13,644 bases of DNA from DASRUP01 sp036397395 (GTDB lineage Bacteria; Patescibacteriota; Minisyncoccia; Minisyncoccales; UBA10102): assembly GCA_036397395.1 (NCBI GenBank), contig DASWIZ010000047.1, positions 1 through 13,644 of the forward strand. Direction: 5' to 3'. Below are positions 5,621 through 12,443 of this stretch, piece after piece (position 1 is the stretch's first letter; each line of letters starts with the position of its first letter). A program made the position numbers and the translations under genes. The notes beneath the pieces were generated by a model. The model did not search any database. It had not been told where the DNA came from and saw nothing but the letters and a program-made list of their open reading frames with translations.

Positions 5621-6819
5621 AAAAACGAATTTATTTGGACTATGCGGCTTCAACGCCCATGGACAAAAAGGTACTGGAGGCAATGATGCCGTATTTGAAA
5701 GAGGAATACGGGAACGCGTCTTCCGCGCATACGTTTGGGCAAAAGGCAAGGGCGGCTGTCGAGGGCGCTCGAGAACAGGTGGCCGCGTTTTTGGGTTGCA
5801 AAGCAGATGAGGTCATATTTACCAGCGGAGCCACGGAAGCGAATAACCTTACGATTCAAGGTGTGATAAAATCCACCCTGTTATTCGACAGGGTGCCCCG
5901 TGTTCATCACGGGGCAAAACCTCATATTGTGACGACGGCGATTGAGCATGAGTCTGTGCTGGAGCCGTGTAAAACCCTGGAAAGGCGGGGGATCGCGGAA
6001 GTTACGTACGTTGCGCCGCAGAAAGACGGGGTTGTACTGGCAAAAGACGTGCAGACGGCAATCAAAGAAAGTACGGTGTTTGTGTCTGTAATGTACGCGA
6101 ACAGCGAAATTGGCGCCATACAGCCGGTCGCTGAAATTGGCCAAATAATCCAGGAGATACGGCGTAACAACAAGGGTTCATATCCCGTTTTTCATATAGA
6201 CGCGGTCCAGGCTGCCAACTATCTTGACTGCAACGTGGAAAAACTCGGGTGCGACTTGCTTACCTTAAGCGGCCATAAAATATACGGGCCAAAAGGGGTG
6301 GGAGTGCTGTATATAAAGTCAAAAACTCCGATAGGCGCCTTGCTGGAAGGCGGAGGCCAGGAACTGGGCATGCGTTCTGGAACCGAAAACGTGGCAGCCA
6401 TTGTGGGCATGGGGCAGGCCATACAAGAAATCCAAAGCTCAAAATCCAAAATTCAAAACATGCAACAACTTCGAGACGAATTTATCAAAGAAGTTTTGCA
6501 AAAAATTTCGGGCAGCCAGGTTACGGGATCTTTAGAAAAAAGACTGCCCAATAACGTGCATGTGCGGTTTGCGGGCGTGCAGGCGCGCGATCTGGTTATG
6601 CTGCTTGACCAAAAAGGCGTTGCCGCTTCCGTGGGTTCGGCATGCTCTGAAAAAACACAGGAGCCTTCGCATGTATTGGGAGCCTTAGGGCTAAGCGAAG
6701 CGGAAGCAGGTTCCGCGGCGCGTTTTACCCTAGGGAAAGACACTACGCCAAAAGAAATGCAACAGGCCGTGCAGGCGCTTTTTGAAAGTGTTGCGCAGCT
6801 CCAAAAAAATAAGATATAA
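5617..6819 (+). CDS. Cysteine desulfurase (NifS/IscS family)
   Basis: PLP-dependent enzyme of 400 aa converting L-cysteine to L-alanine and a protein-bound persulfide, used for Fe-S clusters and tRNA thiolation. LDYAASTPMD (7-16) is the N-terminal signature. SGATEAN (70-76), H111 in IEHES, D195 and Q198 in HIDAVQ form the cofactor pocket. K221 in SGHK is the Schiff-base lysine and RSGT (253-256) follows. C343 in SVGSACSEKTQEPSHVL is the persulfide cysteine on the mobile loop. Relative to E. coli IscS there is an extra stretch of about 10 residues around 86-102, encoded by two hairpins (5874-5916). The gene is coupled to the toxin by ATGA overlap. No scaffold (IscU/NifU) gene is in the window. 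Function is secure; whether it feeds Fe-S or thiolation is open. Confidence 0.93.
   Translation: MKKRIYLDYAASTPMDKKVLEAMMPYLKEEYGNASSAHTFGQKARAAVEGAREQVAAFLGCKADEVIFTSGATEANNLTIQGVIKSTLLFDRVPRVHHGAKPHIVTTAIEHESVLEPCKTLERRGIAEVTYVAPQKDGVVLAKDVQTAIKESTVFVSVMYANSEIGAIQPVAEIGQIIQEIRRNNKGSYPVFHIDAVQAANYLDCNVEKLGCDLLTLSGHKIYGPKGVGVLYIKSKTPIGALLEGGGQELGMRSGTENVAAIVGMGQAIQEIQSSKSKIQNMQQLRDEFIKEVLQKISGSQVTGSLEKRLPNNVHVRFAGVQARDLVMLLDQKGVAASVGSACSEKTQEPSHVLGALGLSEAEAGSAARFTLGKDTTPKEMQQAVQALFESVAQLQKNKI
5874..5916. repeat. Two abutting perfect hairpins inserted in frame in the desulfurase gene
   Basis: Hairpin 1 is CACCCTGT (5874-5881), loop TATTCG, ACAGGGTG (5888-5895). Hairpin 2 is GCCCCGTG (5895-5902), loop TTCAT, CACGGGGC (5908-5915), extendable by one T-A pair. 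The block encodes residues 86-100, where other NifS/IscS proteins are about ten residues shorter. It looks like a short palindromic element that entered the gene without breaking the frame, comparable in principle to the Rickettsia palindromic elements but smaller. Confidence 0.6.
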
Positions 6820-6820
6820 T
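6791..6820 (+). promoter_or_regulatory. Promoter of the HtrA-like gene inside the desulfurase 3' end
   Basis: TTGCGC (6791-6796), an 18-bp spacer and a perfect TATAAT (6815-6820). The TAA stop of the desulfurase (6817-6819) lies within the -10 box. The box ends 12 nt before the ATG at 6833, leaving a leader of about six nucleotides at most and no Shine-Dalgarno. Confidence 0.6.
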
Positions 6821-6832
6821 ACAAGCATATAT

Positions 6833-8116
6833 ATGGATTTTCCCGAACTTTCCCAAGACTCTGTAAAAGAGCCAAAAACAAAGTTTTCTTTTGCGAGGGT
6901 TGTTGTGGTATCGGCAATTTTTGGTTTTGTTGCTGGTGCGGTTGCCGGCGGGGGAGTGTATTGGAAGCTGAACCAGGAAATAGAGCAGTTGCGCTCGGCG
7001 CTTCCCGCGGCCCAGCGAATAACGGCCGAACAACAAGCTTCGGGCGAATATATTCCCCAGAGCACGCAGGAAGAAAAAATTATTCAGGCGGTACAGCAGG
7101 TTTCCCCGGCGGTAGTAAGCATTGTGCTTACGAAAGACGTGCCCGTGTTTGAACGGGTATTTCGCGACCCTTTTGAAGAGTTTTTTGGTGGGCCTTCTCC
7201 TCTTCAAATTCCGGAAGTCCAGCAGCGGGGTGTAGAACAGCGCGAAGTGGGGCAGGGCTCCGGGTTTTTTGTGTCGGCAGACGGGTTGGCGGTAACCAAC
7301 AAGCACGTGGTATTGGACGACGATGTCGCCTACACGGTATTTACCAAAGAAGGCAAGTCGTACGAAGCCAAAGTGCTGGCTCGGGATCCGGCGCAGGACC
7401 TCGCGGTATTGCAAATTCAACCAGAGCAGGGCGAGTCGTTCCCATTTGTGCGACTGGGCAGTTCTGACGTTTTGCAAATTGGCCAAACCGTAGTTGCTAT
7501 CGGAAACTCTTTGGGGGAATTTCGCAATACGGTTTCCACCGGCGTTATATCGGGCTTGGGAAGAACCATTACCGCTTCAGACGGGGGCGAATTCGTGGAA
7601 ACTATTGAGGATGTTATTCAAACGGACGCCGCCATTAATCGGGGAAATTCCGGCGGGCCGTTGCTGAACCTGGCAGGCGAGGTTATTGGGGTAAACACGG
7701 CAACGGTGCTGGATGCCCAAAGCATTGGATTCGCTATTCCCGTAAACATTGTGAAAAGAGACGTAGAACAGGTGCAGACCGGAGGCACTATTGTATACCC
7801 GTTTTTGGGCGTGCATTATGTGTTGGTTACCAAACAAATTCAACAAGAGAATAATTTGTCCCCAGACCATGGAGCTTTTATCTCAAGCTCAAGCGGCGAC
7901 GAAAGTTCCCCTATTGTGCCAGATTCAGCGGCAGAAAAAGCGGGGCTGCAGGACGGCGACGTAATTACACACATAAACGGCAAAAAAATAACCACGGAAA
8001 ACTCGCTGGCAAAAGAATTGCAAAAGTACAAGCCCGAAGACACCATAGAAATTACCGTACACAGAAGCGGACAGGAACTGAAGATGCAGGTAACGTTGGG
8101 AGAGCGCGCGGAGTAA
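6833..8116 (+). CDS. HtrA/DegP-type serine protease with PDZ domain
   Basis: Membrane-anchored protease of 427 aa that degrades misfolded proteins outside the cytoplasmic membrane. One transmembrane helix spans residues 22-43, followed by a linker with short coil. The trypsin-fold domain carries a complete triad: H158 in TNKHVV, D189 in PAQDLAVL and S273 in RGNSGGPLLN. GQGSGFFVSADG (141-152) is the usual motif before the histidine strand. A single PDZ domain follows (about 321-427), with AAEKAGLQDGDVITHINGK, which selects C-terminal or exposed peptides. The start is ATG 6833: an upstream in-frame start at 6782 would place the promoter inside the gene and add a 17-residue tail before the anchor. 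It is directly followed by a ClpB-type gene, giving a quality-control cluster. Confidence 0.92.
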   Translation: MDFPELSQDSVKEPKTKFSFARVVVVSAIFGFVAGAVAGGGVYWKLNQEIEQLRSALPAAQRITAEQQASGEYIPQSTQEEKIIQAVQQVSPAVVSIVLTKDVPVFERVFRDPFEEFFGGPSPLQIPEVQQRGVEQREVGQGSGFFVSADGLAVTNKHVVLDDDVAYTVFTKEGKSYEAKVLARDPAQDLAVLQIQPEQGESFPFVRLGSSDVLQIGQTVVAIGNSLGEFRNTVSTGVISGLGRTITASDGGEFVETIEDVIQTDAAINRGNSGGPLLNLAGEVIGVNTATVLDAQSIGFAIPVNIVKRDVEQVQTGGTIVYPFLGVHYVLVTKQIQQENNLSPDHGAFISSSSGDESSPIVPDSAAEKAGLQDGDVITHINGKKITTENSLAKELQKYKPEDTIEITVHRSGQELKMQVTLGERAE

Positions 8117-8130
8117 CAGGTTTGCGGGGT

Positions 8131-8161
8131 TTGACAAAAGCACTAAAATTGTGTTTATATT
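8131..8161 (+). promoter_or_regulatory. Promoter of the ClpB-type gene (leaderless geometry)
   Basis: A perfect TTGACA (8131-8136) and TATATT (8156-8161) with a long 19-bp spacer; the alternative TTATAT (8155-8160) gives 18 bp. The -10 box ends 5 nt before the ATG at 8167. I see no CIRCE or other heat-shock operator in the 50-bp gap after the HtrA gene. Confidence 0.6.
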
Positions 8162-8166
8162 AAGGT

Positions 8167-10890
8167 ATGAATAGTACTCCCGGTAATTTTACCCATAAAG
8201 CCCAAGAGGCAATTTTACAGGCGCAAAATATAGCCCAGGAACGGGGTCAGCAGCAGGTTGACGCCCTGCATTTGCTTTACTCGCTTATTTCGCAAGAAGA
8301 CAGCGTTATTTTAACGTTGCTGCAAAAAATTGGCGCGGATATCGACGGGCTTAAGCGAAAAGTGCACATAGCCCTGGACCGTCTGCCTGTTTCAGGTTCT
8401 CCCGCACCCTTTGGCCAGTTTTACCTTACCCAGGATTTGGGCAAAGTGTTAGAGCGGGCGCGCCAGGAATCGGGCAAAATGGGCGACGAGTATATTTCAG
8501 TAGAACACTTATTTCTCGGTTTGCTCGATACAGATTCGAAAGCAAAAGAGGTGCTGGAACGGACCACTTTGTTTCCCACGGAAGGGGGAGGAGACGCGGC
8601 TACGTTGGAATTTGGAAAAATGGATTACGAAACGGCGCTAAAAATTCTAGCCCAAATTCGGGGAGGAGCAAGAATTACCGACCCGGCCCCGGAATCCAAA
8701 TACCAGGTTGTTGAAAAATACGCCCGCAACTTAACCCGCCTGGCCCAGCAAGGCAAGCTGGATCCTGTTATTGGCCGGGAAAACGAAATCCGAAGGTTAA
8801 TGCAGGTGCTTTCCCGCAGGACAAAAAACAATCCCGTGTTAATCGGGGAAGCCGGCGTTGGAAAAACCGCGGTGGTGGAAGGGTTGGCGCAAAAAATCGT
8901 AAAAGCGGACGTGCCGGAAAGCCTGCAGGAAAAAGAAATTATCGCGTTGGATTTGGGCGCTTTGGTTGCGGGCACCAAATACCGCGGGGAGTTTGAAGAC
9001 CGCATTAAAGCCCTGTTAAAAGAATTGCACCGCGCGGGCGGCAAGTATGTAATGTTTATAGACGAGCTGCATACGTTAGTGGGGGCGGGAGCGGCCGAGG
9101 GAGCCATAGACGCTTCCAACTTGTTAAAACCTGCTTTGGCAAGGGGCGAGCTTCGGGCTATTGGGGCTACCACGTTAAAAGAATACCAAAAATATATTGA
9201 AAAAGACTCGGCATTAGAGCGCAGGTTCCAGCCCATTTTTGTGGCAGAGCCTTCCGCGCAAGACGCGGTTATGATTTTGCGGGGCATTAAAGAAAAATAC
9301 GAACTGCACCACGGGGTAAAAATTAAAGATTCAGCCCTGGTAGCCGCGGCTTCCCTGGCTTTGCGGTATGTTACCGACCGATTTCTTCCCGACAAAGCGG
9401 TAGACTTAATGGACGAAGCCATGAGCTCTTTGCGGCTGGACATGGAGTCTGAACCAGCGGATTTGGAAACGCTAAAACGAGAAATTCAAAAGCTGGAAAT
9501 TGAAAACGAAGCTTTAAAAAACGAAAAAGGAGAAGAGAAAAAACTGAAAGTCGTGCATCGCCAATTAGCTGACCTGAAAGAAAAAGCAAAGGCGATTCAG
9601 GCCAAGTGGCAGGCGGAAAAAGAAGTTATTAACAGCATTAAAGAGGCAAAAAAGGAAATTGAAGCAATACGGTTTGAGATAGAAAAAGAGCAAGGCGCCG
9701 GGAACCTGCAGAAAGTTGCCGAGTTAAAATACGGCAAGCTTCCAGAATTGTTGAAAAAGCTGCGCGGTGAAGAGCGCAAGCTCGCGCGTTACCAAAAAGA
9801 CCACCCCATATTAAAGGAAGAAGTTACCGAAGAAGACGTTGCCAAGGTGGTGTCGCGCTGGACCGGCATTCCCGTAACCCGCCTTATTGAAGAAGAAGCA
9901 AAGAAGTTAGAGAAAATGGAAGATGTGTTGCGAACCCGTATTATCGGCCAGGAAGAAGCGGTGGCGGCCATTTCAAACGCCATTCGACGCAGCCGGGCCG
10001 GCATCGCGGAGGAAAATAGGCCCATGGGTTCTTTTATATTTTTAGGTCCCACGGGCGTGGGGAAAACCGAAACCGCAAAAGCGCTGGCTGAATTTTTGTT
10101 TAACGACGAAAACGCGTTAATTCGCCTGGATATGTCAGAATATATGGAGCGCCATACCGTATCTCGCATGGTTGGGTCTCCCCCGGGGTACGTAGGATAC
10201 GAAGAAGGCGGCCAGCTTACCGAAAAAGTGCGAAGAAGGCCGTACAGCGTTATACTGCTGGACGAAATTGAAAAAGCGCACCCCGAAGTGTTTAATATGC
10301 TTTTGCAAATTTTGGAAGACGGCAGGCTTACGGACGCGAAAGGAAGGGTAGCTTCGTTTAAAAACGCTATTATTATTATGACCTCGAATATCGGGTCCCA
10401 ATTTATCGCGGAAATGAATAATCTTGGCTTTATTGAAGAACAAGGCGATGGCTCGCGCAAAGAGTCGGTGCGTGAGCGCGTTATGGCAGCCTTGCGCGAA
10501 CAATTTCGGCCCGAGTTTTTAAACCGGGTAGACGAAATTGTGCTGTTTGATTACCTTGGAAAGGAACAGATTAAAAAGATTGTGGAATTAGAGCTTGCAA
10601 AGGTGGCAAAGCGCCTTGAGTTAAAGGGAATTGTCGTGGACATAACAGACAAGGCAAAGGAGCTGCTCGCGCAAAAGGGTTTTGATTCAAACCTGGGGGC
10701 AAGGCCGTTAAAACGGGTTATCCAAAGAACCGTGCTGGACCCACTGGCCTTAAAAATTGTTTCAGGGGAAGTAGCGCCCGGGGGCAAAGTAACCATTGGG
10801 GCGGAAGAAAAAGAAATTGTACTGCAAGCGGCTTACGTGATGTCCCGGTTAAAAGACAAGCAAAAGCTGCAGAAAGTGGGTTCGCAATAG
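8167..10890 (+). CDS. clpB: ClpB-type AAA+ disaggregase with a ClpC-like ClpP-docking loop
   Basis: Hexameric ATP-driven unfoldase of 907 aa. The Clp N-domain (about 5-145) is followed by AAA-1 with Walker A GEAGVGKT (227-234), Walker B VMFIDE (295-300) and pore loop KYRGEF (271-276). A long coiled-coil middle domain runs from about 427 to 552, including WQAEKEVI and ELKYGKLPELLKKL as in E. coli ClpB. AAA-2 has Walker A GPTGVGKT (627-634), pore loop GYVGYEEGG (674-682), Walker B VILLDE (695-700), sensor-1 TSN (739-741) and FRPEFLNR (780-787). The middle domain is full ClpB length, so disaggregase with DnaK is expected. Between TSN and FRPEF, however, there are 38 residues containing LGF at 753-755, the length and place of the ClpP-binding loop of ClpC (VGF) and not of E. 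coli ClpB. It could therefore hand substrates to ClpP. ClpC is the alternative name. Confidence 0.9.
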   Translation: MNSTPGNFTHKAQEAILQAQNIAQERGQQQVDALHLLYSLISQEDSVILTLLQKIGADIDGLKRKVHIALDRLPVSGSPAPFGQFYLTQDLGKVLERARQESGKMGDEYISVEHLFLGLLDTDSKAKEVLERTTLFPTEGGGDAATLEFGKMDYETALKILAQIRGGARITDPAPESKYQVVEKYARNLTRLAQQGKLDPVIGRENEIRRLMQVLSRRTKNNPVLIGEAGVGKTAVVEGLAQKIVKADVPESLQEKEIIALDLGALVAGTKYRGEFEDRIKALLKELHRAGGKYVMFIDELHTLVGAGAAEGAIDASNLLKPALARGELRAIGATTLKEYQKYIEKDSALERRFQPIFVAEPSAQDAVMILRGIKEKYELHHGVKIKDSALVAAASLALRYVTDRFLPDKAVDLMDEAMSSLRLDMESEPADLETLKREIQKLEIENEALKNEKGEEKKLKVVHRQLADLKEKAKAIQAKWQAEKEVINSIKEAKKEIEAIRFEIEKEQGAGNLQKVAELKYGKLPELLKKLRGEERKLARYQKDHPILKEEVTEEDVAKVVSRWTGIPVTRLIEEEAKKLEKMEDVLRTRIIGQEEAVAAISNAIRRSRAGIAEENRPMGSFIFLGPTGVGKTETAKALAEFLFNDENALIRLDMSEYMERHTVSRMVGSPPGYVGYEEGGQLTEKVRRRPYSVILLDEIEKAHPEVFNMLLQILEDGRLTDAKGRVASFKNAIIIMTSNIGSQFIAEMNNLGFIEEQGDGSRKESVRERVMAALREQFRPEFLNRVDEIVLFDYLGKEQIKKIVELELAKVAKRLELKGIVVDITDKAKELLAQKGFDSNLGARPLKRVIQRTVLDPLALKIVSGEVAPGGKVTIGAEEKEIVLQAAYVMSRLKDKQKLQKVGSQ

Positions 10891-10891
10891 G

Positions 10892-11632
10892 ATGACGAAA
10901 ACATTGTTTTTGATTTTTGGTATTGTGTTTGTGTTTAGCTTGGGCGCCGCGGGAGGAATGTGGGCCCAGGCTTTTTTGCTGCCCTATGTTGTTTCGTATC
11001 CCGCGTTCCAGGGTATGCAATTTGTCAAAGATTGGGCAAAACATACCACGGTTATCCGCGAGGTGCGGGAAATAATCATTAGCAAAGAAGAAGCGGTGGC
11101 CGGGGCGGTAGAAAAAGGAGAAAAATCGACCGTGGGGATTGCGAGCACAAACGGGGTGAATACGGTGTACGGTTCCGGGCTTATTATAACGGCAGACGGG
11201 TTTATTATTACCATTGCGGACGCGATTCCCGCGGGCTATAAAACAACAGTGTATGTCAGGGAAGGAGAAGAATCGGTCGCGGCCCAGTTGTTAAAGCGCG
11301 ACGCCGCGAAAAATCTGGCTATTGTAAAAATTGAGCGGCAAAATCTTTCACCGGTTGCTTTTGCCCGGCAAAATTCGTGGAGTATAGGGGACGTGGTGGT
11401 TATGGTGGCAAAAGCTGTAGAAGCAAATGATCTGGTAACCATTGCCCAGGAAGGGACCGTGCGGACAAAAGACGCCGATATGATACGCACCAATATATTT
11501 GACAAGCAAACGCTGCAGGGAAGCCCGTTGTTTAATCTCGAGGGCCAAGTTGTGGGGTTGAACACCTTTGAAGAAGGCGGCCGCCTTGTCGCCATTCCCG
11601 TATCCGTCCTGCGCGACTTCTCCGGATTTTAA
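10892..11632 (+). CDS. Membrane-anchored HtrA-fold pseudoprotease (catalytic triad lost)
   Basis: The 246-aa protein has an N-terminal transmembrane helix (3-25) and a trypsin-like domain recognisable from YGSGLIITADGFIIT (93-107), AAKNLAIVKI (138-147), SIGDVVVMVA (164-173) and SPLFNLEGQVVGLNT (211-225). All three catalytic positions differ from HtrA. D110 stands where T-N-x-H has His, N141 replaces the Asp of D-L-A, and Q209-G-S-P-L replaces the S-G-G-P-L nucleophile motif. There is no PDZ domain. It is therefore probably a non-proteolytic binding or regulatory protein, perhaps for the active HtrA-like protease or the envelope. The ATG lies one base after the ClpB stop, with no Shine-Dalgarno, implying co-expression. 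S211 is near the nucleophile site, but the oxyanion-hole glycines are disrupted, so rescue seems unlikely. Confidence 0.75.
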   Translation: MTKTLFLIFGIVFVFSLGAAGGMWAQAFLLPYVVSYPAFQGMQFVKDWAKHTTVIREVREIIISKEEAVAGAVEKGEKSTVGIASTNGVNTVYGSGLIITADGFIITIADAIPAGYKTTVYVREGEESVAAQLLKRDAAKNLAIVKIERQNLSPVAFARQNSWSIGDVVVMVAKAVEANDLVTIAQEGTVRTKDADMIRTNIFDKQTLQGSPLFNLEGQVVGLNTFEEGGRLVAIPVSVLRDFSGF

Positions 11633-11659
11633 AGCTCAAGTATACGTTCTTGGCATTGT

Positions 11660-11697
11660 TTGTTCCCAATAGAAGCGATCGCGTGTATAAAGAACAA
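11660..11697. repeat. 38-bp palindromic repeat, copy 1
   Basis: The element begins TTGTTCCCAAT and ends GAACAA, with the 16-bp core AAGCGATCGCGTGTAT at 11673-11688. The outer ends TTGTTC/GAACAA are inverted, and GCGATCGC in the core is itself palindromic. It lies between the converging ends of the pseudoprotease gene and the PaaX-like gene. Copy 2 lies upstream of the PaaX-like gene in the same orientation; the two agree at about 31 of 38 positions, including the whole core. Confidence 0.75.
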
Positions 11698-11717
11698 CTT
11701 CTTCTCTTAGATACATT

Positions 11718-12278
11718 CTATAAACCAAAATGCTTGCGAAGTAGAGTATCGTTTGAGATAGTTTCAGCCACAATAATACTGATATATTCCGATACTCCAT
11801 AAAGTTCTCCTACAAGTTCGATTTCCTTTTCGCAAGGCCAGGGGCATACCCATACGCTTTTCTGCAACGGGTAAAACTCCCACTGCTTAAGCTTGCTGCG
11901 CAAGACATCCCGGGCGCGCCTAAACGATTTATCCGGGATGTCAAAGATAAGAATTCTCCACTTTTTGTCCCATCGCGGCGGTTTTGTGATCTGCAGGTTT
12001 TCGATCTGGATACCTTGAAACTTCTTTTTTCCTTCTTTGGTAAGTTCTATTACAAGTTTTCCTTGTCTTTTTTTAACGGTAATAAGGCGGTTTTTCTTGA
12101 GTTTTTGAATAGTGCGGGCGCCTTTTTGCGGCGTATATTTTTTGGAAAACCTTTTACGGTCTTGCTCAAAAAGTTTTGCGGCAAGCAGTACTCCGGGGGC
12201 GGCCGCAACAATAATTATTACGCCTGCAATACCAACGGCAAGCAGGATTTGTTTAGCGATTTCTCCGTGCGTTTTCAT
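11718..12278 (-). CDS. PaaX/Cas2-like protein with N-terminal membrane helix
   Basis: The 186-aa protein starts with a hydrophobic helix (about 9-35). A basic winged-helix-like segment follows (about 40-95, with KGARTIQKLKKNRLITVKK and a beta-wing). The C-terminal ferredoxin-like domain has WRILIFDIPD (107-116), RARDVLRSKLKQWEFYPLQKS (121-141, strand-helix-strand) and SVWVCPWPC (141-149). This C-terminal pattern is the Cas2-like central domain of PaaX-type repressors, so automated annotation as CRISPR Cas2 would be misleading; there is no CRISPR array in the window. The start at 12278 (MKTHGEIAK) is preferred over the longer ORF from 12452, because a TTGCAT/TATACT promoter lies just upstream and the extra 58 residues do not resemble protein. 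A weak AAGGA lies 12 nt before it. It may be a membrane-tethered regulator; its target is unknown. Confidence 0.75.
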   Translation of the reverse strand: MKTHGEIAKQILLAVGIAGVIIIVAAAPGVLLAAKLFEQDRKRFSKKYTPQKGARTIQKLKKNRLITVKKRQGKLVIELTKEGKKKFQGIQIENLQITKPPRWDKKWRILIFDIPDKSFRRARDVLRSKLKQWEFYPLQKSVWVCPWPCEKEIELVGELYGVSEYISIIVAETISNDTLLRKHFGL

Positions 12279-12299
12279 ATGCTGTTTGTGTCCTTGTTT

Positions 12300-12328
12300 A
12301 GTATAAAACTCTATTGTTCCTAATGCAA
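12300..12328 (-). promoter_or_regulatory. Promoter of the PaaX-like gene, -35 inside repeat copy 2
   Basis: Reading the minus strand, TTGCAT (12328-12323) and TATACT (12305-12300) are spaced by 17 bp, and the ATG at 12278 follows after 21 nt. The -35 box lies inside the 38-bp palindromic repeat, so a protein bound there would occlude it. This suggests autorepression. Confidence 0.55.
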
Positions 12329-12351
12329 GCGATCGCGTGTATTGGGAACAG
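12314..12351. repeat. 38-bp palindromic repeat, copy 2 (possible operator)
   Basis: TTGTTCCTAAT at the left, the 16-bp core AAGCGATCGCGTGTAT (12327-12342) identical to copy 1, and TGGGAACAG at the right. TGTTCCTAAT (12315-12324) pairs with ATTGGGAACA (12341-12350) with a single G-T pair, so the dyad is more complete than in copy 1. It overlaps the -35 box of the minus-strand promoter. Confidence 0.75.
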
Positions 12352-12361
12352 CATATACTTC

Positions 12362-12375
12362 TTACATATATGTAA
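12362..12375. promoter_or_regulatory. 14-bp perfect palindrome between divergent genes
   Basis: TTACATATATGTAA is exactly self-complementary and lies between the PaaX-like gene and the ComEA-like gene, about 57 bp before the latter's -10 box. It may be a regulator site. AT-rich palindromes of this size also occur by chance, so confidence is modest. Confidence 0.35.
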
Positions 12376-12431
12376 AACAAGAAGACAAAAAACGGGGTTT
12401 GGGGAAAACTTTTATGATTTGGGTTATGTGG

Positions 12432-12437
12432 TAAAAT
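12432..12437 (+). promoter_or_regulatory. -10 box of the ComEA-like gene
   Basis: TAAAAT ends 6 nt before the ATG at 12444, repeating the leaderless spacing of other genes here. No convincing -35 box is seen; the bases 17 bp upstream read CTTTTA (12409-12414). There is no Shine-Dalgarno sequence. Confidence 0.45.
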
Positions 12438-12443
12438 TACAGA

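Noticed and set aside
6430..6466. A-rich repeated stretch (TCAAAATCC-like units) in the cysteine desulfurase gene
   Set aside because: It encodes a normal-length helix region of the family, so there is no clear evidence for an insertion.
8625..9443. 272-aa minus-strand ORF, and similar long antisense ORFs at 2186-2878, 6743-7486 and 9789-10460
   Set aside because: They lie antisense to well-supported genes, lack promoters or ribosome-binding sites and show no recognisable motif.
11673..11688. Cyanobacterial HIP1-like GCGATCGC motif as a taxonomic sign
   Set aside because: Only the two repeat copies carry it, so it is part of the repeat and not a genome-wide iterated motif as far as can be seen.
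11718..12278. CRISPR Cas2 adaptation protein
   Set aside because: The Cas2-like domain is preceded by a membrane helix and a winged-helix-like part as in PaaX-type proteins; no cas1, no direct-repeat/spacer array in the window.
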